This document shows positions 1 through 8,940 of a DNA stretch of 64,000 bases, one piece after another (position 1 is the stretch's first letter; every line of letters begins with the position of its first letter). The stretch is taken from contig RXJJ01000012.1 in NCBI GenBank assembly GCA_003963145.1, positions 225,778 through 289,777 on the forward strand, written 5' to 3'. Origin of the DNA: Bradyrhizobiaceae bacterium. GTDB taxonomy: Bacteria > Pseudomonadota > Alphaproteobacteria > Rhizobiales > Xanthobacteraceae. Position numbers and translations under genes: made by a program. Under the pieces are notes generated by a model. It was not told the DNA's origin. It did no database searches and saw only the letters and a list, made by a program, of their open reading frames with translations.

Positions 1-2
1 CG

Positions 3-254
3 GAAGTTCTGGAAGTGGCGCGCGATTCGATCTGGACCATTGTGATCGTGTCGTCGCCGATGCTGGTGGTCGGTCTCGTGGTCGGCGTGGTGATATCGCT
101 GGTGCAGGCGCTGACGCAAATTCAGGAGCAGACACTCGCCTTTGTGCCGAAAATCCTCGCGATTTTCGTCACGCTGCTGCTGGCCTTACCGTTCATGGCC
201 GACGCGATGCATAGCCACATGATGCGGATCTCGTCGCGAATCATCGGCGGATAA
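3..254 (+). CDS. fliQ: Flagellar export apparatus protein FliQ (5' partial)
   Basis: FliQ is a small inner-membrane component of the flagellar type III export gate, working with FliP and FliR. The visible 83 residues hold two hydrophobic segments joined by a short polar loop containing QALTQIQEQTL, which is typical of the family. The ORF track begins at a GTG at base 15, but the same frame stays open to the left edge (EVLEVARDS...), as in FliQ proteins that start a few residues earlier, so the true start lies outside the window. fliR follows after a 16-bp gap. Confidence 0.93.
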   Translation, partial: EVLEVARDSIWTIVIVSSPMLVVGLVVGVVISLVQALTQIQEQTLAFVPKILAIFVTLLLALPFMADAMHSHMMRISSRIIGG

Positions 255-270
255 GCCACATTATACTTGC

Positions 271-1047
271 ATGCGCATCGACATCTCGTTTCTTCCCGTT
301 CTTGCCGCAACCTTCATGCTGGCCTTCGCCCGCATCGGCGCGATGGTGATGCTGTTGCCGGGCTTCGGGGAAACCAATATCCCGGTGCGAATTCGTCTCG
401 GTATCGCCCTGATGCTGACGCTGATCCTGCTGCCGCTGCACCGGAACGCCTACCACGTCGATCTGAGTTCGGTCTCGTCGCTGCTTGTGATGATGGTGCA
501 CGAGATCATCGTCGGCGTGGTACTCGGCGCGACCGCGCGGGTGACTCTGGCGGCGCTGTCGGTCGCGGGTTCGGTAATCGCGCAGCAACTCGGGCTCGGT
601 TTCGTGACCACCGTCGATCCGACACAGGGCCAGCAGGGCGCCATCATCGGTAATTTCCTCACCATGCTCGGCTTGACGCTGCTGTTCGCCACCGACACGC
701 ACTATCTCATCATTGCCGCGCTCAACGACAGTTACAGGATTTTCGCACCGGGCGAATTGATGCCGAGCGGCGATGTCGCCGCGCTCGCCACCCGCGCCTT
801 CACCGAAGCCTTCAAGATCGGCATCCAGCTGTCGGCGCCGTTCATCGTGTTCGGCCTGGTGTTCAACCTCGGGCTTGGCATTCTGGCGCGGCTGATGCCG
901 CAGATGCAGGTCTATTTCGTCGGCGTGCCGCTTTCGATCCTCGCCGGTTTCCTGATTCTTGCCGCCATCCTGTCCACCATGATGGCGACGTTCCTCGATT
1001 ATTTCGGCGGCGTCATGCACGCGCTCGCCCCGGCCGGCGGAGGCTAA
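271..1047 (+). CDS. fliR: Flagellar export apparatus protein FliR
   Basis: The 258-residue protein has about six hydrophobic segments and the usual length for FliR, an inner-membrane part of the flagellar type III secretion gate. The N-terminus (FARIGAMVMLLPGFG) and the central GFVTTVDPTQGQQGAIIGNF region match FliR/SpaR proteins. It sits between fliQ and flhB with gaps of 16 and 4 bp, so the three are surely cotranscribed and translation of flhB is probably coupled. Confidence 0.95.
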   Translation: MRIDISFLPVLAATFMLAFARIGAMVMLLPGFGETNIPVRIRLGIALMLTLILLPLHRNAYHVDLSSVSSLLVMMVHEIIVGVVLGATARVTLAALSVAGSVIAQQLGLGFVTTVDPTQGQQGAIIGNFLTMLGLTLLFATDTHYLIIAALNDSYRIFAPGELMPSGDVAALATRAFTEAFKIGIQLSAPFIVFGLVFNLGLGILARLMPQMQVYFVGVPLSILAGFLILAAILSTMMATFLDYFGGVMHALAPAGGG

Positions 1048-1051
1048 TTCC

Positions 1052-2128
1052 ATGGCCGAGGAGGGCGATACCTCAGACAAGACACAGGACCCGACGCAAA
1101 AACGTCTCGACGACGCCCACGACCGGGGCGACGTCGCCAAGAGTCAGGAGGTCAACACCTGGTTCGTGATGGCGGGCGCGACGCTGCTGCTGTCGTCGTT
1201 CTCCGGCTCGGTGGGTGAGAGCATTCAGACCCCGATGCGCAATCTTCTGATGAACGCGCATCAGATCCGTGTCGACGGTCCGGGAATTCTGGCGCTGGCG
1301 GGACGGCTCGAATGGCTGCTTCTGGCCGCGCTCGGCACGCCGCTGCTGCTGCTTTTGATCGCGGCGGTCGGCAGTCATCTCATACAGCACCGGCCGGTCT
1401 GGTCGGCCGAGCCCCTGATTCCGAAACTCAGCAAGCTCTCGCCGATGGCTGGCGCCAAGCGCCTGTTCGGCAAGCAGGCGGCTGCGAATTTCGCCAAGGG
1501 TCTTTTCAAGCTCGTCATTCTCGGCGTGGTCATGTGCATGGTGCTTTGGCCGGAGCGTCACCGGCTCGATGCCATGGTGCGCATCGACCCGATGATGCTG
1601 ATGGACATCACCCGCGGCCTGTCGCTGCATCTGATGACGGCTGTGGTGGCGATGCTCGCCATCGTGGCGACGCTGGATTACCTGTTCCAGTACCGGCAGT
1701 GGTTCGAGCGGCAGAAGATGTCGCTTCAGGAGGTCAAGGAAGAATACAAGCAGTCCGAGGGCGATCCCCACATCAAGGGCCGTATCCGCGCCATCCGCCA
1801 TGCCCGCATGAAGAAGCGCATGATGACGGCGGTGCCGACCGCCTCGGTCATCATCACCAACCCGACCCATTATGCGGTGGCGCTGAAATACGAGCGCGGC
1901 ATGCCCGCGCCGGTCTGCGTCGCCAAGGGCGTCGATGTGCTCGCCCTCAAGATCAGGGAAATCGCGGCCAAGCACGATATTCCGGTCGTCGAGAACGTGC
2001 CGCTCGCCCGCGCGCTGCATGCGGCTGTGGAGGTCGACGACGAAATCCCGGTCGAGCATTATCATGCTGTCGCGGAGGTCATCAGCTACGTCATGAAGCT
2101 GCGGCGCGGGGTACGCGGCCTGAACTGA
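1052..2128 (+). CDS. flhB: Flagellar export switch protein FlhB
   Basis: FlhB is the substrate-specificity switch of flagellar export. The 358-residue protein begins with the charged TQDPTQKRLDDAHDRG stretch typical of FlhB/YscU, followed by four membrane segments and a cytoplasmic domain carrying the self-cleavage motif NPTH at about residue 270 (NPTHYAVALKY). Cleavage between N and P in this family changes export from rod/hook to filament substrates. It closes the fliQ-fliR-flhB block; the next gene, cckA, starts 167 bp downstream and may have its own promoter. Confidence 0.96.
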   Translation: MAEEGDTSDKTQDPTQKRLDDAHDRGDVAKSQEVNTWFVMAGATLLLSSFSGSVGESIQTPMRNLLMNAHQIRVDGPGILALAGRLEWLLLAALGTPLLLLLIAAVGSHLIQHRPVWSAEPLIPKLSKLSPMAGAKRLFGKQAAANFAKGLFKLVILGVVMCMVLWPERHRLDAMVRIDPMMLMDITRGLSLHLMTAVVAMLAIVATLDYLFQYRQWFERQKMSLQEVKEEYKQSEGDPHIKGRIRAIRHARMKKRMMTAVPTASVIITNPTHYAVALKYERGMPAPVCVAKGVDVLALKIREIAAKHDIPVVENVPLARALHAAVEVDDEIPVEHYHAVAEVISYVMKLRRGVRGLN

Positions 2129-2295
2129 CCCGGCGTGGCATGGTTGTGTTGTACGATCGCACTTGGCGGACGCGCCCGATTCAGGCAATGAACGATGCAG
2201 GGTGATTTGCAGACCGGCGATTTCCGGATTGGTTTGGCCCGCGAGAACAGGCATCCTGTGCTAGAAATTCTTCTCAGCCGCATGCACGGTGTCCG

Positions 2296-4863
2296 ATGAA
2301 GGCGGATCGGGACCCATCCCTGAACGATCCATTTGCGGCGGTTCCCGAGCCGCCGCGGCGCGGCAGCATTTTCTTCGTTCTCCTGATCGCGGGCGCCGTC
2401 GTCGCCGCCGCCGTGGCCTTCATGACGCTCGGCCGCTCGGCGGCGCAGCCCTACATCATGGCGCTTCTGGCGCTGCTCGCCATGGTGGGCCTGTTCACCC
2501 TGTTCGCCTTCGCGGCCGGCATCGTCCGCTTCGCGGACAAGGCCTCCGAAAATCCGATCATGCGCGCGATGGCCGATCATGCCTTCGACGGTCTGGCCGT
2601 CACCGATCCGCGCGGCCATGTGGTCTATGCCAACACCGCCTATCTCGCGCTGACCGGCGCGGCGAGCGTGCAGGATGCGCGGCCGGTGGAGCGCGTGTTC
2701 ATCGGCGATCCCGATGTGTCCGAAGCGGTCTTTCGCCTGCTGAAGGCCGCCCGCGAGGGCAAGCGCCAGCAGGAGGAGGTTCGTGTCGCCGGTGTGGGCG
2801 ATGGTGTCGGGCGCTGGCTGCGGATGCGGGTGCGGCCGCTCGGTTTCACGAGGCGCGACGCGAAATATGCCGTGTGGTCGATCGCCGACATCACGCGCGA
2901 CCGCGAACGGCAGGAAGACGTATTTCAGGAACTGCAGCACGCCATTGAATATCTCGACCACGCCCCTTGCGGCTTCTTCTCGGCCGCGCCGGCCGGCGAA
3001 CTGGTCTATGTCAACGCCACGCTGGCGAACTGGCTCGATTACGATCTGGCCGAGGTCGGCTCGGGCGGGCTGAAACTCTCGGATATCGTGTCGGGCGACG
3101 GCGCGGCGCTCTTGACCTCGATCGTGCCGGAGCCGGGCGAGGTCAAGACCGAGGTCTTCGACGTCGATCTGCGCATGCGCGGCGGCAAGACCATGCCGGT
3201 GCGGCTCTATCACAAGCTCGCCTTCGGCGTCGATGGCGCGCCCGGCGCGTCGCGCACGCTGGTCATCAACCGCGCCCGCGATGAGCATGCCGATCCGCAA
3301 CGCGCCGCCGAAGTGCGCTTCATGCGCTTCTTCGATCATACGCCGATGGCGATCGCCACCGTCGACAGCATTGGTCAGATCGTGCGCGCCAACGCGCGCT
3401 TCGCCAAGCTGGCGCAAAGCCTGTCGCCGTCAGTGAGCGCGAGCAAGTCGATCTTCTCCGTCGTGATCGAGCGCGAGCGGGGCGAATTGATGTCCGCCAT
3501 CGCCAAGGCGGCGGAGGGCCATGGCGATATTCCGCCGGTCGAGGCGATGCTCGACGGGCCAAAGGAGCGGTGGGGGCAGTTCTTCGTTACATCGGTGGAG
3601 ACCGGAACCGGCGGGCAGCGCGACGATGCGGAGGCCGCGATCGTCTATCTGCTGGAGACGACCGAAAAGCGTACGCTGGAAAACCATTTCGCGCAGTCGC
3701 AGAAGATGCAGGCAGTCGGCCAGCTGGCCGGCGGCATCGCGCACGATTTCAACAACGTGCTCTCGGCCATTATGATGGCGAACGACTTCCTGCTCAACGC
3801 GCACAAGCCGACCGATCCGTCCTTCCAGGACATCATGCAGATCAAGCAGAACGCCACCCGCGCCGCCGCGCTGGTGCGGCAGCTCCTGGCGTTCTCGCGC
3901 AAGCAGACGCTGCGTCCGCAGGTGCTCGATCTCAACGAGGTGCTCTCGGACATCAGCGTGCTGTTGAAGCGTCTGCTGGGCGAGAAGGCAAAGCCGGAAA
4001 TTCTCTACGGCCGCGATCTGTGGCCGGTGAAGGCAGACCTCTCGCAGTTCGAGCAGGTGATCGTCAACCTCGTCGTCAACGCGCGCGACGCGATGCCGGA
4101 CGGCGGCACGCTGACCATCCGCCTGCTCAATATGCCTGCCGGGGAGGTGGATCCGGCGCGGCAAAACGGCATGCCGGTGGCCGACTATGTGCGGATCGAT
4201 GTCGGCGACACCGGCACCGGCATTCCAGCCGAGATCGTGGACAAGATATTCGAGCCGTTCTTCTCGACCAAGGAGGTCGGCAAGGGCACTGGCCTCGGAC
4301 TGTCCACGGTGTACGGCATCGTCAAGCAGACCGGCGGCTATATCTACGTTGAGTCCGAACCCGGCCAGGGCACGGTGTTCAGCATTTTCCTGCCGCGCCA
4401 TGTGCAGGAAAAGGAAATCGCGCTCGAGGCTCCGCCCATCGTGCCGGATGGCGCCGCGCCGCTGCCGAAACCGAAGGCTCCGGACCTCACGGGGCACGGT
4501 ACCATTCTTCTTGTCGAGGACGAGGACGGGCTGCGCTCGCTCAACGCACGCGGGCTTCGCTCGCGCGGCTACACCGTGATCGAAGCCGCCAACGGTCTCG
4601 AGGCGATCAAGTCGCTCGATGCCGAGGAGGGCGAGATCGATCTTGTGGTGTCAGACGTGGTGATGCCGGAGATGGACGGCCCGACGCTGCTGACGCAAAT
4701 GCGCAAGCGCAATCCAGAACTGAAGATCATCTTCGTTTCGGGCTACGCCGAAGAGGCCTTCGAGAAAAGCCTGCCCGCCAACGAGCAGTTCGCGTTCCTG
4801 CCGAAACCCTTCACGCTCAGCCAGCTGGTCGCGGCGGTGAAGGAGACCATGAACGCCTCGTAA
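2296..4863 (+). CDS. cckA: Hybrid sensor histidine kinase, CckA-like
   Basis: The 855-residue protein has two N-terminal membrane segments (about 24-46 and 52-76), PAS-like sensor regions (about 87-200, 210-325, 335-460), a HisKA domain with the H-box GGIAHDFNN near residue 481, an ATPase domain with the N-box NLVVNARDAMPDGG (about 591), DTGTGIP and GKGTGLGLS, and a C-terminal receiver with phospho-Asp in VVSDVVMPEMDG (about 787). This architecture and the neighbouring flhB identify CckA, which in alphaproteobacteria phosphorylates CtrA through ChpT and so links the cell cycle to motility. That a downstream phosphotransfer partner exists is inferred; none is in the window. Confidence 0.92.
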   Translation: MKADRDPSLNDPFAAVPEPPRRGSIFFVLLIAGAVVAAAVAFMTLGRSAAQPYIMALLALLAMVGLFTLFAFAAGIVRFADKASENPIMRAMADHAFDGLAVTDPRGHVVYANTAYLALTGAASVQDARPVERVFIGDPDVSEAVFRLLKAAREGKRQQEEVRVAGVGDGVGRWLRMRVRPLGFTRRDAKYAVWSIADITRDRERQEDVFQELQHAIEYLDHAPCGFFSAAPAGELVYVNATLANWLDYDLAEVGSGGLKLSDIVSGDGAALLTSIVPEPGEVKTEVFDVDLRMRGGKTMPVRLYHKLAFGVDGAPGASRTLVINRARDEHADPQRAAEVRFMRFFDHTPMAIATVDSIGQIVRANARFAKLAQSLSPSVSASKSIFSVVIERERGELMSAIAKAAEGHGDIPPVEAMLDGPKERWGQFFVTSVETGTGGQRDDAEAAIVYLLETTEKRTLENHFAQSQKMQAVGQLAGGIAHDFNNVLSAIMMANDFLLNAHKPTDPSFQDIMQIKQNATRAAALVRQLLAFSRKQTLRPQVLDLNEVLSDISVLLKRLLGEKAKPEILYGRDLWPVKADLSQFEQVIVNLVVNARDAMPDGGTLTIRLLNMPAGEVDPARQNGMPVADYVRIDVGDTGTGIPAEIVDKIFEPFFSTKEVGKGTGLGLSTVYGIVKQTGGYIYVESEPGQGTVFSIFLPRHVQEKEIALEAPPIVPDGAAPLPKPKAPDLTGHGTILLVEDEDGLRSLNARGLRSRGYTVIEAANGLEAIKSLDAEEGEIDLVVSDVVMPEMDGPTLLTQMRKRNPELKIIFVSGYAEEAFEKSLPANEQFAFLPKPFTLSQLVAAVKETMNAS

Positions 4864-4985
4864 CAATTTCTTCGCACGCCGCTCCGCGACGCAGAGCCGC
4901 AGTCCCCGTTCGCGAACAGGACTTTCTTTTCCCGCCGGAACCACCATGTTGTGTGCGCTCCCCATGCCGGGGGTGGAGGAACAAC

Positions 4986-5957
4986 ATGAATTTCCCGCAG
5001 CACATGCGCGCTTCGTTCAAGGTTCTCGCGGTGGCCCTGTCGCTGGCGATGCCGCTCGCGCTGGCCGTGTCGTCGGCCGACGCCCGTATCGGCGGCGGCA
5101 AGAGCATGGGTTCGCGCGGCATGAATACATGGTCCGCGCCGCCTTCGACCCCGACCGCGCCTAACACGGCTTCACCGTTCCAGCGCAGTATGACGCCGAA
5201 CAACGGGTTCAATAATCCGGGCGCGAGTGCCGGAATGGCGCAGCAGCGCGGCGGCTTGTTCAACCGTCCGGGGCTGCTCGGTGGTCTCGCCGCCGGTTTT
5301 CTCGGTGCGGGCCTGCTCGGCATGCTGTTTGGCGGCGGCCTGTTCGGCGGGCTTGGCAGCCTGTCGTCGATTTTCGGCCTGATTATCCAGCTCGCGCTGA
5401 TCTATTTCATCGCGCGTCTTGCGATGAACTGGTGGGCGCGCCGCAACGGCAATCCGGCCTACGCCAATATGGCGCCGCAGGTCGGTCCGCAGCCTTACGG
5501 CACGCAGAACAATCCCAACGCCGCGTTCGGCTTCGGCAAGGGTGCCAACACGCCGCCGCTCGAGATCACGCCGAAGGACTATGACACCTTCGAGCGCCGG
5601 CTGAGCGAAATCCAGACCGCGTGGTCGAACGAGGATGTCGATGCGCTGCACAGGCTCGCGACCCCCGAGATGGTGTCATACTTCAGCGAGGACCTTGCCT
5701 CGAACAAGTCGCGCGGCGTGGTCAACAAGGTCACCGACGTGAAGCTGCTGCAGGGCGATCTCGCGGAGGCCTGGCGCGAGGGCCCGACCGACTATGCAAC
5801 CCTCGGCCTGCGCTACGCGCTGGTGGACAAGACGTTCGAGCGTGCCAGCGGCCGCATCGTCGATGGCAGCGATACGCCGCAGCAGGTGACGGAGGTGTGG
5901 ACTTTCGCGCGCCGCCCCGGCGGCGACTGGGAATTGTCCGCGATCCAGCAAGCCTGA
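4986..5957 (+). CDS. Tim44-like domain protein, membrane-anchored
   Basis: The ORF track opens at 4953, but the ATG at 4986 has a good Shine-Dalgarno (GGAGGA) just upstream and gives a 323-residue protein with a clean signal peptide (about 1-34). A Gly/Leu-rich hydrophobic middle (GLLGGLAAGFLGAGLLGMLF, then a second segment) is followed by a Tim44/MBA1-like domain (about 190-323) beginning LEITPKDYDTFERRLSEIQ. Such proteins are common in alphaproteobacteria and are thought to associate with the inner membrane; the exact role is unknown. A strong terminator follows directly. Confidence 0.85.
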   Translation: MNFPQHMRASFKVLAVALSLAMPLALAVSSADARIGGGKSMGSRGMNTWSAPPSTPTAPNTASPFQRSMTPNNGFNNPGASAGMAQQRGGLFNRPGLLGGLAAGFLGAGLLGMLFGGGLFGGLGSLSSIFGLIIQLALIYFIARLAMNWWARRNGNPAYANMAPQVGPQPYGTQNNPNAAFGFGKGANTPPLEITPKDYDTFERRLSEIQTAWSNEDVDALHRLATPEMVSYFSEDLASNKSRGVVNKVTDVKLLQGDLAEAWREGPTDYATLGLRYALVDKTFERASGRIVDGSDTPQQVTEVWTFARRPGGDWELSAIQQA

Positions 5958-5980
5958 TCGCTTCTACTTTCAGACAACAA

Positions 5981-6010
5981 GGCGCCGCCGCAAGCGGCGC
6001 CTTTTGTTTT
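5981..6010 (+). terminator. Rho-independent terminator after the Tim44-like gene
   Basis: A perfect 8-bp inverted repeat GGCGCCGC/GCGGCGCC with a 5-nt loop is followed by TTTTGTTTT, starting 23 bp after the stop codon at 5957. Confidence 0.9.
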
Positions 6011-6074
6011 GGCGTTTGCGCGCAACCTTCCCCGGCAGTAACGGTTGGAACCGTCTGCAACGCGGGGTCCGATC

Positions 6075-6782
6075 ATGCCATACGAACTCTATTACTGGCC
6101 GACCATTCAGGGGCGCGGTGAATATATCCGCCTCGCGCTGGAGGAGGCCGGCGCCAGCTATGTCGATGTCGCGCGGCGCTCCGGCGGCGAAAATAAAATG
6201 ATGGCGATGATGGACAGCAGGCGGCTCAAGACGCCGCCTTTCGCGCCGCCGTTTCTCAAGGCGGGCAATGTCGTCATCGCGCAGGTGGCCAACATCCTGC
6301 TTTATCTCGGTGCGCGGCACGGCCTTGCACCGAAGAGCGAAGCGGCGCGGCTGTGGATTCACCAGCTGCAGCTCACGGTCACGGATTTCGTGGTGGAGGT
6401 TCACGATACCCACCATCCGCTCGGGCCGACGCTGTATTACGAAGACCAGATTGGCGAGGCGAAAAAACGCTCGCGGGAATTCTGGAAGGAGCGGGTGCCG
6501 AAATTCCTCGGTTATTTCGAGGACCTGATCGCGCGCGGCGGTCCTTACGTCCATGGGCGGCGCATCACCTATGTCGACCTGTCGCTGTTTCAGCTTGTCG
6601 AGGGCCTGCGTTACGCCTTTCCGCATTCCATGAAGGCGTTCGAGGGCGACGTGCCGCGCCTGATCGAACTGCGCGAGCGCGTCGCCGCGCGGCCGAACAT
6701 CAAGGCGTATCTGCAGAGCGATCGGCGCATCGCGTTCAATACCGACGGCATTTTCCGCCATTATCCGGCGCTGGACAAATAG
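6075..6782 (+). CDS. Glutathione S-transferase family protein
   Basis: The protein has a thioredoxin-fold N-terminus (YELYYWPTIQGRGEYIRLALEEAG) like sigma/pi-type GSTs and an all-helical C-terminal domain with YVHGRRITYVDLSLFQLVEGL. The ATG at 6075 gives 235 residues and places the substrate-binding fold at the N-terminus as usual; the upstream start at 6045 would add an unlike extension that lies close to the terminator. Expected activity is glutathione conjugation or thiol transfer in the cytoplasm; the substrate is unknown. It stands alone downstream of a terminator. Confidence 0.87.
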   Translation: MPYELYYWPTIQGRGEYIRLALEEAGASYVDVARRSGGENKMMAMMDSRRLKTPPFAPPFLKAGNVVIAQVANILLYLGARHGLAPKSEAARLWIHQLQLTVTDFVVEVHDTHHPLGPTLYYEDQIGEAKKRSREFWKERVPKFLGYFEDLIARGGPYVHGRRITYVDLSLFQLVEGLRYAFPHSMKAFEGDVPRLIELRERVAARPNIKAYLQSDRRIAFNTDGIFRHYPALDK

Positions 6783-6873
6783 GACAGCGCGCCTGCGCGC
6801 TTTTGCATATTCATTCGGACATGCGGCGCTGCTAGAACAGCTGAAACATGCAGAATGCTTCTGGAGACGTCCC

Positions 6874-7278
6874 ATGAAAATCACTTCGCCCGGCGAAATC
6901 CCCACGCGCCCCGCGCCCGCCGACTATTTCACCGGCACGGTCTGGCAGGATCCGCTGGTCCAGACGCCGGCGCCGGCGCGGTTGCAGGTGGTGCGGGTGG
7001 CTTTCGATCCGGGCGCACGGACGGCGTGGCACACGCATCCGTTCGGCCAGACGCTCTATGTGCTTTCAGGTTTCGGCCGCGTGCAGAGCGAAGGCGGTCC
7101 GATCCGGGAAATCCGGCCTGGCGATGTGGTGTGGATTCCGCCGGGTGAAAAGCACTGGCACGGCGCGTCGCCGAACAACGGCATGGTGCATCTGGCCATG
7201 CAGGAAATGGACAATGGCAGCGCCGCGGTCTGGATGGAAAAGGTCACCGACGCCCAATACGGCGCCGCGCCGGGCTGA
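6874..7278 (+). CDS. Cupin-domain protein
   Basis: This 134-residue single cupin carries motif 1 ([20 protein letters not shown]) and motif 2 ([19 protein letters not shown]), with the His and Glu/Gln positions expected to bind a metal. Small cupins of this kind are often found with carboxymuconolactone decarboxylase-like proteins, but none is adjacent here. The biochemical role is unknown. It is preceded by a short Shine-Dalgarno-like GGAG. Confidence 0.85.
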   Translation: MKITSPGEIPTRPAPADYFTGTVWQDPLVQTPAPARLQVVRVAFDPGARTAWHTHPFGQTLYVLSGFGRVQSEGGPIREIRPGDVVWIPPGEKHWHGASPNNGMVHLAMQEMDNGSAAVWMEKVTDAQYGAAPG

Positions 7279-7312
7279 GATTGCCGCCTGCCGATAACCA
7301 AGTCGTGACGGG

Positions 7313-7346
7313 AGAAGGGCGGGAACCGGGCTTGTGCCCGGCCCCA
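7313..7346. repeat. Half copy of a REP-like palindromic repeat
   Basis: The sequence CCGGGCTTGTGCCCGG forms a 6-bp stem in the gap between the cupin gene and the next ORF and continues into CCCCAATGATGAC. It resembles one arm of the fuller palindromic element at 54066-54153. Assignment to the same family is by eye. Confidence 0.5.
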
Positions 7347-7475
7347 ATGATGACTCATTCTGCCCGTCAGGTGACTGGTGACCCTGTTCCGATATTCGTA
7401 CAGTTACGGAACGCCAGAATCACCAAGAGCCGCCGTAATTTGTAAAACGGCCGGCTCATAGAACCCGGAGGAAAG

Positions 7476-7841
7476 ATGCGCATCATCACCCCCGTGATCT
7501 ACGCGGTGCTGTTCGGAACCGCGATCTACGCCGCGATCGCCCAGACGTCGCTGCCATTCACGTCGGCCGCGACCGACGACAGCAAGCCGGCCGTGCTGGC
7601 CTATGCCGAACCTTCGGATGGCACGTCGTCTCCCGCAGTCTCCAAACCTCTTCGCCTCGGCAAGCGCGAGATGTGCCGCCAGACCGTGTCGGCCAAAAAG
7701 CTCGGTCGGCGGGAAGCCCGCGACCAGTTGCAGCTTTGCGTGGCGCAGGCCCGCGTCGAATGTCTGCAGCAGGCCATCGAGCAGAAGGTCCGCGCCGGAA
7801 CCCAGCGCCGCGTATTCGTGAAGGGCTGTCTCGCGGGATAA
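7476..7841 (+). CDS. Hypothetical exported protein
   Basis: The 121-residue product starts with a hydrophobic segment (MRIITPVIYAVLFGTAIYAAIAQ) that could be a signal peptide or anchor, then a low-complexity linker and a basic, Cys-containing C-terminal half (three or four Cys spaced through residues 67-118), which suggests disulfides outside the cytoplasm. GGAGGA precedes the ATG. I do not recognise the family. It converges on the minus-strand gene at 7936, with a terminator between. Confidence 0.7.
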   Translation: MRIITPVIYAVLFGTAIYAAIAQTSLPFTSAATDDSKPAVLAYAEPSDGTSSPAVSKPLRLGKREMCRQTVSAKKLGRREARDQLQLCVAQARVECLQQAIEQKVRAGTQRRVFVKGCLAG

Positions 7842-7884
7842 TCTGCAAGGGCAGAGCCTGATTTTAAATCAGAGTCTGAATTTT

Positions 7885-7920
7885 AAAACCGCGCCGAAAT
7901 ATCCGGCGCGGTTTTTTTTT
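7885..7920. terminator. Bidirectional terminator between convergent genes
   Basis: An 8-bp perfect stem CCGCGCCG/CGGCGCGG with A-tract on the left and a run of nine T on the right can end transcription of the plus gene at 7841, and probably of the minus gene at 7936 in the other direction. Confidence 0.9.
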
Positions 7921-7935
7921 ATATCAGCGTGACAG

Positions 7936-8190
7936 CTACTTGTTGCTGTTCATGCTGCCGGCGCCGCCGGTGGTGTTGGTCGACGCACCGGCGCTGCCGG
8001 TCGTCGTGCCACTCTTGGCTTTGCTCATTTTCTTCTTCTTGGTCATCTTGTTCTGCGCGTTCATCGGGCTGTTCGATTTCATCGCGGCATCCTGTCCTCC
8101 GGCAGCTCCGGTGGACTGAGCCAGAACAGGGCCAAGTGAAACGGCACTCATCAGCGCCGCGGCGCAGGTCGCAATCACAAGCTTCTTCAT
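7936..8190 (-). CDS. Small secreted Ser/Thr/Lys-rich protein
   Basis: The ORF is open to 8271, but the ATG at 8190 has GGAG upstream and begins a clear signal peptide (MKKLVIATCAAALMSAVSLG, cleavage near VLAQS). The mature ~60 residues are low complexity: a KMTKKKKMSKAKS basic patch and a Gly/Ser/Thr/Asn tail. Similar short, basic, secreted proteins are frequent in Bradyrhizobiaceae; no function is known. Confidence 0.72.
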   Translation of the reverse strand: MKKLVIATCAAALMSAVSLGPVLAQSTGAAGGQDAAMKSNSPMNAQNKMTKKKKMSKAKSGTTTGSAGASTNTTGGAGSMNSNK

Positions 8191-8431
8191 GGGCGGTCTC
8201 CGGGTTAAACGATGTGAAACACGCCGCTTCAACAGCGCCTGCGACAACTCGTTCCGGTCCGGCTGGCGCATATTCGCGCCGGCGTTTAACCCGCCATAAC
8301 CCTGCCATCAGGCGACCACGGACCCGCCGCGCCGCCGGCGGAATTGAAAAAATCCTCTGAATATCGTTTCGATCACAAATCACGCAGTTGCGAACACGGC
8401 GGATCGGTTCAATCTGAAAGGAAGCCCGGAG

Positions 8432-8842
8432 ATGACCATGCACGAGCAGTCCCCGCCGAACGCGCCGCTGGTGACGACATGGGATCACGTTCACCTGCGC
8501 ACCCCGGATCCCGAGACGACGGCGCGCTGGTATGAGGACATGCTCGGCGCGGAGGTGGTGCATTCGCCCGGCCGCATCGATCTCATTCTCGGCGGGCAGA
8601 AGGTGTTCATTCTCAAATCGCCGGACGGGGATTTTACCGCGCCCCGGCACCCCCATCTCGGTCTCGATCATTTCGGCCTGCAGGTGAAGGACATCGACCG
8701 CGTCGCCGCCGCGCTGAAGGCCAAGGGCGTCGAATTCACCACCGAGCCGTTCACCATCCGGCCCGGCCAGCGCATCTGTTTTCTGCGCGGTCCCGACAAT
8801 GTCTCGATCGAGCTTCTGGAGCGCGACAGCAAATATCTGTGA
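8432..8842 (+). CDS. VOC (glyoxalase-like) family protein
   Basis: At 136 residues this is a single vicinal-oxygen-chelate unit with two beta-alpha-beta-beta-beta modules: WDHVHLRTPDPETTARWYEDMLG at the N-terminus and LDHFGLQVKDIDRVAAALKAKG in the middle, ending with FLRGPDNVSIELLER. The paired His and the final Glu are in the usual metal-binding positions. The substrate cannot be told. It lies upstream of mbfA, which has its own promoter. Confidence 0.85.
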   Translation: MTMHEQSPPNAPLVTTWDHVHLRTPDPETTARWYEDMLGAEVVHSPGRIDLILGGQKVFILKSPDGDFTAPRHPHLGLDHFGLQVKDIDRVAAALKAKGVEFTTEPFTIRPGQRICFLRGPDNVSIELLERDSKYL

Positions 8843-8873
8843 CGGAAACGCCCCAAACCGATCTGCCGCGGCA

Positions 8874-8902
8874 TTGACGTTGCAGGACGGGCCTTTTATA
8901 CA
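8874..8902 (+). promoter_or_regulatory. Predicted sigma-70 promoter of mbfA
   Basis: TTGACG (8874-8879) and TATACA (8897-8902) are separated by 17 bp. The start point would fall near 8909, inside the ICE palindrome. Confidence 0.65.
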
Positions 8903-8903
8903 C

Positions 8904-8920
8904 TTTAGAACCATTCTAAA
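8904..8920. promoter_or_regulatory. Iron control element (ICE), Irr operator
   Basis: The sequence TTTAGAA-CCA-TTCTAAA is a perfect inverted repeat matching the ICE consensus bound by Irr in Rhizobiales. It sits just downstream of the predicted -10 and 20 bp before the mbfA start, where Irr bound under low iron would block initiation. This arrangement is the known one for Bradyrhizobium mbfA. Confidence 0.88.
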
Positions 8921-8940
8921 CTGTATTGAAGGCATCAAAC